64,000 bases of DNA from Sinomonas notoginsengisoli (GCF_021554725.1 NZ_JAIZDP010000001.1:558001-622000); one strand, 5' to 3'; positions 8,693-18,033 are shown, counted from the stretch's first letter. The notes: generated from the sequence alone by a model not told the origin. A program made the numbers and translations.

Positions 8693-9764
8693 GCGTTCGC
8701 TCCTCAGTGAAGCCGTCCGACGGCGCGTCCTCCCCTGCTTGACTCTCGGAGCGCAGCTCGGTCAACGCGACGCGTTCCGGCTCGCCGGCCGCACCGATGA
8801 GCGCAAGGGCCTTCTCCGGATCCACGACGTGGACGTGCACGCGCCAGCGGCACACGCCCGACTCGTCGTCGAAGGCCCCGACTGGGCTCATGATGACCGA
8901 GTCGCCCACCTCGTCGAGGCGCTGGCGGAGCCCGGCCGCGTCGAGCGGGCTCAGCTGGATCGTGCACATGATCTCGACACCCTCGGCCTCCGGTTGGGAT
9001 CCATGGATGTGGGGGTCCTGAACCCTGAAGCCGTGCAGCGTCTCGAGCGTGTCCTCGGGGATCCCCTCCCCTAGGACCGCGGTGCGCAGCGCGGCGAGGA
9101 CCAGGAGCAGCCCCACCCCGCCGGCGTCGACCACGTGCGCCGAGGTGAGGATGCCGAGCTGGGTCTCCGTGGCGACGACGGCACCCAGGGCAGCCTCGAC
9201 GGCGCCGTCAAGCGCCGCAGCGAGGGCCACGTTGCTGTCCTCGTCGGCACTCGCCGCCGATGCCGCGGCCGCGCCTTCCGCGGCCGCCTCGAGCACGGAG
9301 AGCATGGTGCCGCCCACGGGGTCGCTCAGGGCGGACCATGCCCGGATCTGGGCCCTGTGGAGCGCGCGGGCCAGCATCGGTCCGCTCATGCGCACCTGGC
9401 CGGCCAACGCGGCAGCGAAGGCATCGAGGAAGACGGCGAAGAGGGTGCCGGAGTTGCCCCAGGCCTCCTCCATGGCAGCCTGCCCAGCAGCTCCGAGCAG
9501 CTTTCCGAGGTCCGTGCCCGGCGTCTCGGCAGCCGTCGAGGAGGCCGCCCGCACCGTGTGGTAGAGATTCGTGCCGGTATCGCCGTCCGCCACAGGGAAG
9601 ATGTTGATGGCGTCGAGGCGGTCGCTGTGGTTGCCGAGCGCGGTCTCGGCATCGGCGAGCCACCGCCGCATGGCGGCGGCATTCGAGGCGATCTTAGCGT
9701 GCAAAGTGATCCCATCCGCTCGGTTGCGCGGGGCGCCCGGCGACGGCGACACCGCCCGGCCCAC
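8676..9764 (-). CDS. DAK2 (DhaL-type) domain protein, fatty-acid-kinase-like
   Basis: Protein of up to 362 aa whose N-terminal half is a DhaL/DAK2 ATP-binding domain, with NIFPVADGDTGTNLYHT carrying the Asp residues that bind Mg-ATP. Family relatives include FakA (fatty acid kinase) and the dihydroxyacetone kinase L subunit. Actinobacteria usually carry this gene beside recG, as here. The annotated start overlaps thiL by about 70 bp. A TTG at 9704 (reading HAKIASNAAAMRRWL) would reduce the overlap and fits the conserved N-terminus, so the start is uncertain. A fatty-acid substrate is an inference from the family. Confidence 0.85.
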   Translation of the reverse strand: MGRAVSPSPGAPRNRADGITLHAKIASNAAAMRRWLADAETALGNHSDRLDAINIFPVADGDTGTNLYHTVRAASSTAAETPGTDLGKLLGAAGQAAMEEAWGNSGTLFAVFLDAFAAALAGQVRMSGPMLARALHRAQIRAWSALSDPVGGTMLSVLEAAAEGAAAASAASADEDSNVALAAALDGAVEAALGAVVATETQLGILTSAHVVDAGGVGLLLVLAALRTAVLGEGIPEDTLETLHGFRVQDPHIHGSQPEAEGVEIMCTIQLSPLDAAGLRQRLDEVGDSVIMSPVGAFDDESGVCRWRVHVHVVDPEKALALIGAAGEPERVALTELRSESQAGEDAPSDGFTEERTRGRSA

Positions 9765-10713
9765 CTGCCGCAGGCACCACCGAGCCTATCGCAGTGAAGC
9801 CGCGGGGAAGCTGTGCGGAGGGCTCGAATGCGGCGAGCAGTCCGTGGTCCTCGCCCCCGCCCAGGACCCACAGGAGCGGATCCGCCCCCATGAGGCTGGC
9901 CGGGCCGGCGAGGAGCTCGGCGTAACCACGGAGCACGGCCGCATCGAGGTCGAGCACCACGCCGCTCGCCCGGCCCAGCCGGTCCCCGTCCTTGAGGAGC
10001 CCGTCCGAGAGGTCCATGAGGGCGTTAGCCCCCGCACGCGCCGCCTCCGGGCCGGCGGAGAGTGGCGGCTCGGGCCGGCAGTGGGCGCGGATGACGTCGC
10101 GGAGCGCGGCCTGCAACCCTTCGTACGCGGGGCCGTGCTCGAGGAGGGCGAGCCCCGCAGCGGCCCAGCCGAGCCTCCCGGCCACGGCAAGCACGTCCCC
10201 CGGGCGCGCACCCGAGCGCAGGAGCGGCGCGCGTCCCTCGAGGTTCCCGAGCACCGTCACGGTCACAGACAGCTCCCCGCCCATCCCGAGGTCCCCGCCG
10301 GCGACCGTGCAGCCCGCCGCCCCCAGGGAGCGGATGGCCTCGACAAGTCCGTCCGCGAGCCCGTCCACCCATTCGGCCTCCGTCTCCGCGGGAAGCGTGA
10401 GGCTCACGACCATACCGGTTGCCACAGCGCCCATCGCATTGATGTCGCTGAGGTTCTGCGCGGCAGCCTTCCACCCGACGTCGGCACCGGAGCTGTGGTA
10501 CCCGTTGGGCCAGAAGATCCTAAAGTCCTGACCCTCGGTCTGGGTGTCAGTGCTCACCACGACACGTCCGTCGGGGGCGGCGAGCACCGCGGCGTCGTCC
10601 CCGGGCCCGAGCAGCGGCGAGCCCAGTACCGCGAGCCGGGGGAAGATCCGCGCAAGGAGCTCGCCCTCGCTCATCTCACGCACACGGGTGCCGAGCCCCT
10701 CGGAATCTGCCAC
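9694..10713 (-). CDS. thiL: Thiamine-monophosphate kinase
   Basis: Phosphorylates thiamine monophosphate to thiamine diphosphate, the last step of cofactor synthesis. It has 339 aa. Motifs of the PurM/ThiL fold are visible: LGPGDDAAVL near the N-terminus, VSTDTQTEGQDFR, GWKAAAQNLSDINAMGA, VAGGDLG and MDLSDGLLKD, which together bind Mg-ATP and substrate. The start GTG 10713 lies 6 nt after a TAGGCT -10 element (leaderless). It heads the thiL-DAK2-recG-rsmD group and is divergent from the DUF3515 lipoprotein gene. Confidence 0.96.
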   Translation of the reverse strand: MADSEGLGTRVREMSEGELLARIFPRLAVLGSPLLGPGDDAAVLAAPDGRVVVSTDTQTEGQDFRIFWPNGYHSSGADVGWKAAAQNLSDINAMGAVATGMVVSLTLPAETEAEWVDGLADGLVEAIRSLGAAGCTVAGGDLGMGGELSVTVTVLGNLEGRAPLLRSGARPGDVLAVAGRLGWAAAGLALLEHGPAYEGLQAALRDVIRAHCRPEPPLSAGPEAARAGANALMDLSDGLLKDGDRLGRASGVVLDLDAAVLRGYAELLAGPASLMGADPLLWVLGGGEDHGLLAAFEPSAQLPRGFTAIGSVVPAAGGPGGVAVAGRPAQPSGWDHFAR

Positions 10714-10719
10714 ACCCCC

Positions 10720-10725
10720 AGCCTA
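10720..10725 (-). promoter_or_regulatory. -10 element giving leaderless thiL
   Basis: Minus-strand TAGGCT, then 6 nt, then GTG of thiL. Implies transcription starts at the start codon. Spacing-based inference. Confidence 0.5.
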
Positions 10726-10771
10726 TCGGCGCCGGCCCCGCGCTCCGCGGCGGTAACCTGAAGAGACCCCC

Positions 10772-11383
10772 ATGTCCCCCGGATGGAGAAGCATGTCCGC
10801 ACCCAGCCACGCCCGCACGGCCCGGTACGGCGCCTCGGCACTCCTGCTCGTCCTCGGCTCGGCGCTCGCCGGCTGTTCCGCGCCCGTGACCGTCCAGCCC
10901 GCGCCGAACGCTGCGAATCCCGCATGTGCTCCTCTCATGCTCGCGCTCCCAGACACACTCGGTAACGCACAGCTGCGCAAGACGACAAGCCAGGCGACTG
11001 CGGCCTGGGGCGACCCGTCCGCGGTCGTGCTTCGGTGCGGTGTAGCCTCTCCTGGCCCGACGACGGATCGCTGCGTGAGCGTGAACGGGGTCGACTGGGT
11101 GATCAAGGAGAACAGCACGGAGGGCGGCTCTGCATCAGGCGTTGCGCCGGGCGGGGGCCCGGCGTCGCCCTCGCCCGCTCCGTCAGTTACGCCGGAGGAA
11201 ACCGGAGGGACTTACACGCTCACCACGTTTGGCAGGGAGCCTGCTGCAGAGCTGCTCTTGGATGCGGGCCGGATCAGTTCTGCCACGGTGCTCGCAAGCC
11301 TCTCCCCCGCGGTGTCCAAGATCCCGGCGACCCGCCACTGCGTCGGCCAGGAAGACCTCGCAAAGCTGCCCGCCAACGGCTGA
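10772..11383 (+). CDS. DUF3515 family lipoprotein
   Basis: Actinobacterial lipoprotein of unknown function with 203 aa. A basic N-region, a hydrophobic stretch and the lipobox LAGC (Cys35) indicate export and lipidation. The mature part has the DUF3515 features: a Cys in NPACAPL, the conserved LPDTL, AWGDPSAVVLRCG and NGVDWV, plus a terminal Cys (HCVGQ). A Ser/Pro/Gly-rich linker interrupts the domain near 120-145. A second ATG at 10793 would give a shorter, more usual signal peptide, so the start is uncertain by 7 residues. It is convergent with ddl, 10 bp apart, and divergent from thiL. Confidence 0.85.
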   Translation: MSPGWRSMSAPSHARTARYGASALLLVLGSALAGCSAPVTVQPAPNAANPACAPLMLALPDTLGNAQLRKTTSQATAAWGDPSAVVLRCGVASPGPTTDRCVSVNGVDWVIKENSTEGGSASGVAPGGGPASPSPAPSVTPEETGGTYTLTTFGREPAAELLLDAGRISSATVLASLSPAVSKIPATRHCVGQEDLAKLPANG

Positions 11384-11393
11384 TGGAACGTGA

Positions 11394-12515
11394 CTAGCGG
11401 AGGCCAGTGGGACGGGCGAGGGCGAGCTGGATGAGCTCGTCGATCAGGTCGCTGTAGCCGATCCCGGTCGCGGCCCACATGGCCGGGTACATGCTGATGG
11501 GCGTGAATCCCGGCATCGTGTTGATCTCGTTGATGATGAATTCGCCCTCGGGCGTGTAGAAGAAGTCCACCCTGCTCAGGCCTTCGCCGGAGACGGCGTC
11601 GAACGCGGTTCCTGCGAGCTCGCGCACCCGGTCGATGGCCGCCTGCGGAAGGTCGGCGGGGCATGAGAGCGAGGCGGCATCGTTCTCGATGTACTTCGCC
11701 TCGAAGTCGTAGAACGTGTGCTGCCCGCCCTGCACGACGATCTCGCCGGGCAGCGAGGTACGGGGCGCGTCGCATCCGCGGCCCTCGAGCACGCCGCACT
11801 CGATCTCCCGGCCCGTGATGGCCGTCTCGATGACGAGCCTCAGGTCGTGCCGGCGCGCCTCCGCGATCGCGGCGTCAAGTCCCTCGGGACCGTCCACCTT
11901 GGAGATGCCGACCGAGGAACCCGCGCGGCACGGCTTCACGAACACGGGGAATCCGAGACGGCCGACGGCGTCACGCACCGCCTCCGGGTCACGGCGCCAC
12001 TCCTTGTCGGTCACCGTGACGTACGGCCCGACGGCGAGACCTGCCGCCTCGAAGGCCACCTTCATGAAGTGCTTGTCCATCCCCACCGCAGAGGCGAGGA
12101 CACCGGCACCCACGTAGTGGACGTCGGCCAGCTCGAGCAGGCCTTGGACCGTGCCGTCTTCGCCGAAGGCACCGTGGAGGAGCGGGAAGACCACGTCGAC
12201 GTCGCCGAGCTCGCGCGGCACTTGGTTGGGCTCCGTCACGACAAGGTGGGCGGCTCCGTTGGACTCTGCGAGGCGCACGGTGGACTCGCTGGCCTGGACC
12301 TCGGGCGGGTGGCCTGCGTTGAGCGCCCACTGGTGCCAGTCTCCGCGCGAGAGGACCCACTGGCCCTCTCGCGTGATCCCGACGGGCACTACCTCGTACT
12401 TGTCCGTGTCGATGGCGCTCATGACGCCCGCTGCAGTCACGCAGCTCACGGCGTGCTCGCTCGAGCGGCCGCCGAAGAGGAGAGCCACGCGCGTCTTGTT
12501 CTTGGTCTCTGTCAC
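11394..12515 (-). CDS. ddl: D-alanine--D-alanine ligase
   Basis: ATP-grasp ligase that makes D-Ala-D-Ala for peptidoglycan. It has 373 aa. The N-terminal VALLFGGRSSEHAVSC is characteristic, the central ATP-binding region includes FVKPCRAGSSVGISKV, and the Mg-binding end reads INEINTMPGFTPISMYP. FYDFEAKYIEND carries the omega-loop. Start is GTG 12515, 4 bp after the gpsA stop. The order murA-plsC-gpsA-ddl combines cell-wall and phospholipid precursor enzymes. Confidence 0.97.
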   Translation of the reverse strand: MTETKNKTRVALLFGGRSSEHAVSCVTAAGVMSAIDTDKYEVVPVGITREGQWVLSRGDWHQWALNAGHPPEVQASESTVRLAESNGAAHLVVTEPNQVPRELGDVDVVFPLLHGAFGEDGTVQGLLELADVHYVGAGVLASAVGMDKHFMKVAFEAAGLAVGPYVTVTDKEWRRDPEAVRDAVGRLGFPVFVKPCRAGSSVGISKVDGPEGLDAAIAEARRHDLRLVIETAITGREIECGVLEGRGCDAPRTSLPGEIVVQGGQHTFYDFEAKYIENDAASLSCPADLPQAAIDRVRELAGTAFDAVSGEGLSRVDFFYTPEGEFIINEINTMPGFTPISMYPAMWAATGIGYSDLIDELIQLALARPTGLR

Positions 12516-12519
12516 GCTT

Positions 12520-13602
12520 TTAGTCGCCTTCTGACTTGAGCTGCCGGGCGAGCAGCAGTGGTTCGAGCTGGTCTACCGGTAGCTCACCCTTCAGGACGGC
12601 CACGACGGCGGAGGTGATGGGCATGTCGACGCCGTGCCGCTGGGCGAGCTCGAGCACAGCGGGGGCCGACTTGATGCCTTCCGCGACCTGGGTCATGCGC
12701 GCGCCGACCTGGTCGACGTCCATGCCCTGCCCGAGGAGGCTGCCGGCGGTGTGGTTGCGGGAGAGCTTCGAGGAGCAGGTGGCGACGAGGTCACCGAGTC
12801 CCGCGAGCCCGGACATGGTGATGGGATCGGCGCCGAGGGCCACGGCGAGGCGGGTCGTCTCCGCGAGGCCACGTGTAATGACGGTGGCCTTGGTGTTGTC
12901 CCCCATCTCCTTGCCCTCGCAGATCCCGACGGCGAGGGCGATCACGTTCTTGACGATCCCGCCGATCTCGACACCGACCACATCCGTGCTCATGTAGGGG
13001 CGAAAGTAGGGGGCGGTACAGGATTCGGCGATCCACTGGGCCGTCTCGTGGTCCGTGCACGCGACTACGGCTCCTGTCGGCTGGGAACGCGCGATCTCCA
13101 TGGCGAGGTTCGGTCCCGAGAGCACGGCGATCTGAGAAGTCGGAAGGCCGGTCAGCTCCGCGATGACCTCGCTCATCCGCTTGTCAGTGCCGAGCTCGAG
13201 CCCCTTCATGAGGGAAAGCACGACGGCGTCGGGCGGCACGTGCGCCGTCCAGCCAGCCAACTGTGAGCGCAGCGACTGCGCAGGCACGGCCAGGACCACG
13301 AGTTCGGCGCCGTCGAGGGCCACAGCCGGGTCCACTGTGGCGGTGATGCCCTCGGGCAGCATGATGCCATCGAGGTACTTGACGTTGCGGTGCCGGGAGA
13401 AGTCAGCGACAACCTCGGGGCTGCGCCCCCAGACGCGGACGCTGCGTGCGAAGCCATGGGTGGCCGCGGCGTCTCCGAGGACCTTGGCGAACGTGGTGCC
13501 CCAGCTTCCAGCTCCCATGACGGCGATGCGCCGAAGGGGTCCTCGCGCGGACGCCTGCGCGGCGGCGACCGCGGTGTTCGCGGTGTTGTTCCGAAGGCTC
13601 AC
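12520..13602 (-). CDS. gpsA: Glycerol-3-phosphate dehydrogenase [NAD(P)+]
   Basis: Reduces dihydroxyacetone phosphate to sn-glycerol 3-phosphate for phospholipid synthesis. It has 360 aa. The dinucleotide-binding motif is AVMGAGSWGTTFAKVL. Other conserved parts are LSGPNLAMEIA (a variant of GPSFA), GGIVKNVIALAVGI with the catalytic lysine, and SGLAGLGDLVATCSS. GTG 13602 is chosen because it overlaps the plsC TGA by 4 bp. The open frame continues upstream inside plsC but that stretch has no family similarity. Enzyme and acyltransferase (next upstream gene) are consecutive in phospholipid synthesis. Confidence 0.96.
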   Translation of the reverse strand: MSLRNNTANTAVAAAQASARGPLRRIAVMGAGSWGTTFAKVLGDAAATHGFARSVRVWGRSPEVVADFSRHRNVKYLDGIMLPEGITATVDPAVALDGAELVVLAVPAQSLRSQLAGWTAHVPPDAVVLSLMKGLELGTDKRMSEVIAELTGLPTSQIAVLSGPNLAMEIARSQPTGAVVACTDHETAQWIAESCTAPYFRPYMSTDVVGVEIGGIVKNVIALAVGICEGKEMGDNTKATVITRGLAETTRLAVALGADPITMSGLAGLGDLVATCSSKLSRNHTAGSLLGQGMDVDQVGARMTQVAEGIKSAPAVLELAQRHGVDMPITSAVVAVLKGELPVDQLEPLLLARQLKSEGD

Positions 13603-14387
13603 GCGGACGTCCCCCCGCGCTCGACATCGCGCCCCCGGAGGGTCTGCTGATGCTGCGAGGGGTCCCAGCGCTGCGCGGGCGCCTGTTCGCCGCGGAGTTC
13701 CGCGAGCAGTGCTGTGATCGCGTCCATGATCCGATCGGTGGCTGCGACCAGCGTGGTCTTGTCGAGAGGGTGGTCCGCCAGATCGCTCAGGTCCACCGGG
13801 TCGCCCACGAGCACAACGGCCTTCTTGCGCGGGAACGGGTACAAGCGCTTGGCGTAGCGGGGAAACAGCTCGTGGTCGCCCCAATGGGCAATGGGCACCA
13901 CGGGCGCGCCCGTCTTGAGCGCGAGCCGCGCTGCCCCCGTATGGCCCTTCATGGGCCACAGGGCAGGATCGCGCGTGAGAGTTCCTTCGGGGTAGACGAT
14001 GATCGCCCCGCCCTCGTCGAGGACCTGCCGTGCGACCTCGAGTGACGATCCGGCACCGGTGCCGCCGCGGTCCACCGGAATCTGCTTGGTGGCACGCATG
14101 AGCTGCCGGAGGAACGGAGGCTTGAAGAGTCCGGCCTTGGCGAGGAAATGCGGCGGTCTGCCCTGGTTGTAGAGCATGTGCCCCACCGTCAGGGGGTCGA
14201 TCTCCGTGCAGTGGTTGGGGCACGCGATGAACCCTCCCCCGCCGGGCAGGTTCTCTAGCCTCTCGATGCCCCTCCACTCCTTTCGCATGAACAGGTTCAG
14301 GAGGGGTCGGGCAATGCCGGCAGCGAGGGCGAATCCGGCCTTCTCGCCCATAGTCTCGCGTGCGGCCTTCTGCGGCGAATCGCTCAC
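13599..14387 (-). CDS. plsC: 1-acylglycerol-3-phosphate O-acyltransferase (PlsC-like)
   Basis: Membrane-associated acyltransferase of glycerophospholipid synthesis with 262 aa. The acyltransferase block I NHCTEID gives the HX4D catalytic pair, block III is YPEGTLTRD, and block IV is VVPIAHWG. A hydrophobic N-terminal stretch (about 15-35) could anchor it. The start GTG 14387 overlaps the murA stop by 4 bp and the stop overlaps gpsA by 4 bp, so the three genes form a coupled unit. Which acyl position it uses cannot be told from sequence. Confidence 0.92.
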   Translation of the reverse strand: MSDSPQKAARETMGEKAGFALAAGIARPLLNLFMRKEWRGIERLENLPGGGGFIACPNHCTEIDPLTVGHMLYNQGRPPHFLAKAGLFKPPFLRQLMRATKQIPVDRGGTGAGSSLEVARQVLDEGGAIIVYPEGTLTRDPALWPMKGHTGAARLALKTGAPVVPIAHWGDHELFPRYAKRLYPFPRKKAVVLVGDPVDLSDLADHPLDKTTLVAATDRIMDAITALLAELRGEQAPAQRWDPSQHQQTLRGRDVERGGTSA

Positions 14388-15709
14388 TTAGCTTCCTCGA
14401 GGTCGAAGTCCGCACCGAGCGCACTGAGCTTCTCGGTGAAGTGCTCGTAGCCGCGCCGGATCACGCCGACCCCGGTGGCGCGCGAGACGCCCTCGGCGGC
14501 GAGGGCCGCGATGAGGTGGCTGAACCCGCCTCTCAGGTCCGGGACGTCGAAGTCCGCGCCATGCAGCGCAGTGGGGCCGGAAATGACCGCGGAGTGCAGG
14601 AAGTTGCGCTGGCCGAACCGGCAGGGCACGCTGCCTAGGCACTCGCGGTGGAGCTGGATGGTGGCTCCCATGCGGACGAGTGCTTCCGTGAATCCGAATC
14701 GGTTCTCGTACACAGTCTCGTGCACAATCGAAACACCCTCGGCTTGGGTCAGGGCGACGACGAGCGGCTGCTGCCAGTCGGTCATGAAGCCGGGATGGAC
14801 GTCGGTCTCAAGGACGAGCGGCGTGAGCTTCCCACCGGGGTGGTAGAAGCGGATGCCCTCCTCGGAGATGGTCAGGCCGCCGCCGAGCTTCCTGTACACG
14901 TTGAGGAAGGTCATCATGTCCCGTTGGCTCGCACCCTCGACGAAAATGTCGCCCCCGGTGGCGAGCGCCGCGGACGCCCAGGATGCCGCCTCGTTCCTGT
15001 CTGGGAGGGCACGGTGGGTGTAGCCGCCCAGCTCAGGCACGCCCTCGATCCGGATCGTGCGGTCGTTGAGTATTGCGATGATGGCGCCCATCTTCTGGAG
15101 CACTGCGACCAAGTCGACGACCTCGGGCTCGATGGCAGCACCCGTGAGCTCGGTGACACCCTCGGCGCGGGTCGCGGAGAGGAGAACCTGCTCGGTCGCG
15201 CCGACGCTCGGGTACGGCAGGGAGATCTTGGCTCCCTTGAGCCCGTGCGGCGCAGAGATGCTGATGCCCCCAGGGCGCTTCTCGACGACGGCGCCGAACC
15301 TGCGCAGGACGTCGAGGTGGAAGTCGATGGGCCGGTCGCCGATGCGGCAGCCGCCCAGATCGGGGATGAACGCCTCTCCGATCGAGTGGATGAGCGGACC
15401 GCAGAGGAGGATTGGAATGCGGGAGTCACCGGCGTGGGCGTCGATGTCCGCCACCCGGGCGGTCTTCGCATTGGTGGGGTCGAGCGTGAGGTCACCGGTC
15501 ATCGGATCTCGTTCAACTCTCACGCCGTGCAGCTGCAGCAGGCTCGTGACGATGTCGACGTCCTTGATCTCCGGGACACTGCGCAGCTGGGACGGCGCGT
15601 TGCCCAGGAGTGCGGCCACCATGGCCTTCGGAACGAAGTTCTTGGCGCCCCGGACGGTTACCTTGCCCGACAGCGGAATCCCGCCCCGGACGGTCAGGAC
15701 ACTGCTCAT
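14384..15709 (-). CDS. murA: UDP-N-acetylglucosamine 1-carboxyvinyltransferase
   Basis: First committed step of peptidoglycan synthesis (enolpyruvyl transfer from PEP). It has 441 aa from ATG 15709. The EPT fold is recognisable throughout. The active-site loop reads GGCRIGDRPIDFHL, so the fosfomycin-reactive Cys is present; mycobacteria have Asp at this position. The N-terminal substrate loop is VRGAKNFVPKAM where the family usually has SGAKNA, a clear divergence. The frame is open upstream to 15991 but that part overlaps leuD and has no MurA similarity. It overlaps plsC by 4 bp. Confidence 0.93.
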   Translation of the reverse strand: MSSVLTVRGGIPLSGKVTVRGAKNFVPKAMVAALLGNAPSQLRSVPEIKDVDIVTSLLQLHGVRVERDPMTGDLTLDPTNAKTARVADIDAHAGDSRIPILLCGPLIHSIGEAFIPDLGGCRIGDRPIDFHLDVLRRFGAVVEKRPGGISISAPHGLKGAKISLPYPSVGATEQVLLSATRAEGVTELTGAAIEPEVVDLVAVLQKMGAIIAILNDRTIRIEGVPELGGYTHRALPDRNEAASWASAALATGGDIFVEGASQRDMMTFLNVYRKLGGGLTISEEGIRFYHPGGKLTPLVLETDVHPGFMTDWQQPLVVALTQAEGVSIVHETVYENRFGFTEALVRMGATIQLHRECLGSVPCRFGQRNFLHSAVISGPTALHGADFDVPDLRGGFSHLIAALAAEGVSRATGVGVIRRGYEHFTEKLSALGADFDLEEAK

Positions 15710-15786
15710 CTGCACCTTGTTCCTCACTGGCCCCCAGAGCCTCACCGCACGGTCCCGCCGGGTGCGGAACCCTGCTAAGCATAGAA

Positions 15787-15823
15787 GCTCGCGTCCGGGG
15801 AGGTGAAAACCCCGAACGCGAGC
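15787..15823 (-). terminator. Hairpin downstream of leuD
   Basis: Two 14-nt arms (15787-15800 and 15810-15823) pair with one mismatch around a 9-nt loop. It lies between the leuD stop and the murA start on the same strand. No U-run follows, as at most strong hairpins in this window. Confidence 0.65.
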
Positions 15824-15854
15824 ATCACGTCGAGTCGCGCCCTGACGGCATGCG

Positions 15855-16454
15855 TCAAGTCCGCGCGGGGAGGGTGGTGGGCTTGAAGGAAGAGCGAGTG
15901 CGCTCGAAAGCGGCGATCTCGTCCCCGTGCTGGAGCGTGAGCCCGATGTCGTCGAGGCCTTCCAGGAGGCGCCAACGGGTGTAGCCGTCAATCTCGAATG
16001 GGGCGACGATGTTGCCGCATGTTGCGGTCTTGGACTCCAGGTCCACCGTGATCGTGGTGCCCGGGTGGTTCTCGAGCTCCTTCCAGATGAGCTCGATGTC
16101 GTCCTGGGCTACGGCAGCGGCCAGAAGCCCCTGCTTGCCTGAGTTGCCCCGGAAGATGTCCGCGAACCGGGACGAGAGGACCACCTTGAAGCCGTAGTCC
16201 TTGAGGGCCCACACGGCGTGTTCGCGGGATGAGCCCGTGCCGAAGTCGGGGCCGGCCACGAGCACGGAGCCCTTGTCGAATGGCGCCTGGTTGAGGATGA
16301 AGGACTCGTCCTTGCGCCAGCTCGCGAAGAGGGCGTCCTCGAAGCCAGTGCGCGTGATGCGCTTGAGGAACACGGCCGGGATGATCTGGTCGGTGTCCAC
16401 GTTGGACTGCCGCAGCGGGACTCCGATGCCGGTGTGGGTGGTGAACTTCTCCAT
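15855..16454 (-). CDS. leuD: 3-isopropylmalate dehydratase small subunit
   Basis: Small subunit of isopropylmalate isomerase (leucine synthesis; converts 2- to 3-isopropylmalate). It has 199 aa. The swivel domain signature [18 protein letters not shown] is present, and the N-terminal [14 protein letters not shown] with [11 protein letters not shown]-like region ([13 protein letters not shown]) is typical. An AAGGAAGGA ribosome site precedes ATG 16454. It lies 15 bp after leuC, which encodes its partner, and a strong hairpin follows. Confidence 0.97.
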   Translation of the reverse strand: MEKFTTHTGIGVPLRQSNVDTDQIIPAVFLKRITRTGFEDALFASWRKDESFILNQAPFDKGSVLVAGPDFGTGSSREHAVWALKDYGFKVVLSSRFADIFRGNSGKQGLLAAAVAQDDIELIWKELENHPGTTITVDLESKTATCGNIVAPFEIDGYTRWRLLEGLDDIGLTLQHGDEIAAFERTRSSFKPTTLPART

Positions 16455-16469
16455 GGCTGGTGTCCTTCC

Positions 16470-17897
16470 TTAAGCCGCGGCGCCCGCGGGGACGGGGTCG
16501 AGGTCCGAGGGTGATGAGAGCGTTCCGCGGATCGCGGTGGCTGCCGCGACGACGGGCGAGACGAGGTGGGTACGGCCGCCCTTGCCCTGGCGCCCTTCGA
16601 AGTTGCGGTTCGAGGTCGATGCGCAGCGCTCCCCCGGGGCGAGCTGGTCGGGGTTCATGCCTAGGCACATGGAGCAGCCCGCGAAGCGCCACTCGGCGCC
16701 GAACTCGGTGAACACCTTGTCGAGCCCCTCGGCCTCGGCCTCGAGCCGCACGCGAGCCGAGCCGGGAACCACCAACATGCGGACGTTCGGATCCTTCGTC
16801 CGGCCTCGGACGATCTCGGCGGCGGCACGAAGGTCCTCGAGGCGCGAATTGGTGCACGAGCCGAGGAACACCGTGTCGACACGGATGTCCTTCATCGGCG
16901 TGCCCGCCGCGAGGCCCATGTAGTCGAGCGCGCGGCGCGCTGCCGACTTGGCGTTCTCGTCGGCGAGCTCGTCCGGGTCGGGGACGGTCTGCGAGAGGGA
17001 GACGCCCTGACCGGGGTTCGTGCCCCACGTGACGAACGGCTCGAGCATGTCCGCGTCTAGGAATACCTCGGCGTCGAACACCGCGTCGTCATCCGTCTGC
17101 AGCGTGTTCCAGTACTCGACCGCGGCGTCCCACTCGGGGCCCTGCGGCGCGTGGGGGCGGCCCTTCATGAACTCGTACGTCGTCTCGTCAGGGGCGACCA
17201 TGCCCGCTCGAGCACCTGCCTCGATCGACATGTTGCAGATGGTCATCCGAGCTTCCATCGACAGCGCGCGGATCGCTGACCCGCGGTACTCGAGCACGTA
17301 GCCCTGGCCCCCGCCGGTGCCAATCTTGGCGATCACCGCGAGGATGATGTCCTTCGAGCTGACCCCCGGCCGCAGCGTCCCCTCGACAGTGATGGCCATC
17401 GTCTTGAACGGCTTGAGCGGCAGCGTCTGGGTAGCCATGACGTGCTCGACCTCGGACGTCCCGATGCCCATCGCGAGGGCGCCGAACGCACCGTGAGTAG
17501 ACGTGTGCGAGTCACCGCACACGATCGTCAGCCCGGGCTGGGTCAGGCCGAGCTGGGGTCCCACGACGTGGACGATGCCCTGCTCCTTGTCACCCAGGGA
17601 GTGCAGGCGCACGCCGAACTCGGCGCAGTTCGACCGAAGGGTCTCAATCTGGGTCCGGCTCGTCGGATCAGCGATCGGCTTGTCGATGTCGATCGTGGGC
17701 GTGTTGTGGTCCTCGGTCGCGATCGTGAGGTCCGGCCGGCGGAGCTGCCTGCCCGCGAGGCGGAGGCCCTCGAACGCCTGCGGAGACGTCACCTCGTGCA
17801 CGAGGTGGAGGTCGATGTACAGCAGATCCGGCTGCCCGTCCTCGCCTTTGCGCACCACATGCGCGTCCCAGACCTTCTCGGCCAGTGTGCGTCCCAC
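16470..17897 (-). CDS. leuC: 3-isopropylmalate dehydratase large subunit
   Basis: Aconitase-family large subunit of isopropylmalate isomerase. It has 475 aa. The three [4Fe-4S] ligands are Cys348 (FLGSCTNSR), Cys408 and Cys411 (CSMC). The family signature [15 protein letters not shown] is at 128-142. Start is GTG 17897, which has a strong GGAGGGAGTAGGCC ribosome site. It is divergently transcribed from ndgR, with a 15-bp palindrome in the shared upstream region. Confidence 0.97.
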   Translation of the reverse strand: MGRTLAEKVWDAHVVRKGEDGQPDLLYIDLHLVHEVTSPQAFEGLRLAGRQLRRPDLTIATEDHNTPTIDIDKPIADPTSRTQIETLRSNCAEFGVRLHSLGDKEQGIVHVVGPQLGLTQPGLTIVCGDSHTSTHGAFGALAMGIGTSEVEHVMATQTLPLKPFKTMAITVEGTLRPGVSSKDIILAVIAKIGTGGGQGYVLEYRGSAIRALSMEARMTICNMSIEAGARAGMVAPDETTYEFMKGRPHAPQGPEWDAAVEYWNTLQTDDDAVFDAEVFLDADMLEPFVTWGTNPGQGVSLSQTVPDPDELADENAKSAARRALDYMGLAAGTPMKDIRVDTVFLGSCTNSRLEDLRAAAEIVRGRTKDPNVRMLVVPGSARVRLEAEAEGLDKVFTEFGAEWRFAGCSMCLGMNPDQLAPGERCASTSNRNFEGRQGKGGRTHLVSPVVAAATAIRGTLSSPSDLDPVPAGAAA

Positions 17898-18003
17898 GGC
17901 CTACTCCCTCCAGCTCGTGCCAGTGTGCCTGGCCAGCCTCCGTGGCTGTCTCTGTACCAGTGGACCAGCGGAGGGCCCAAACTGGCCACCCCACCGACTT
18001 GCA

Positions 18004-18018
18004 TCTCAGATAATGAGA
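18004..18018. promoter_or_regulatory. Palindromic operator between leuC and ndgR
   Basis: TCTCA-GATAA-TGAGA, a perfect 5-bp inverted repeat around a 5-bp centre. It lies 107 bp from the leuC start and 16 bp before the ndgR start. NdgR/LtbR-type IclR regulators are known to control the neighbouring leuCD operon, so this is the likely binding site for autoregulation and leuCD control. Assignment to NdgR is inference. Confidence 0.6.
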
Positions 18019-18033
18019 CGCCAATATCATCCT

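Noticed and set aside
12520-14424. 634-aa reading that extends gpsA upstream through plsC
   Set aside because: The first ~273 residues are Arg-rich out-of-frame plsC sequence. The GTG at 13602, overlapping the plsC stop, starts the conserved gpsA protein.
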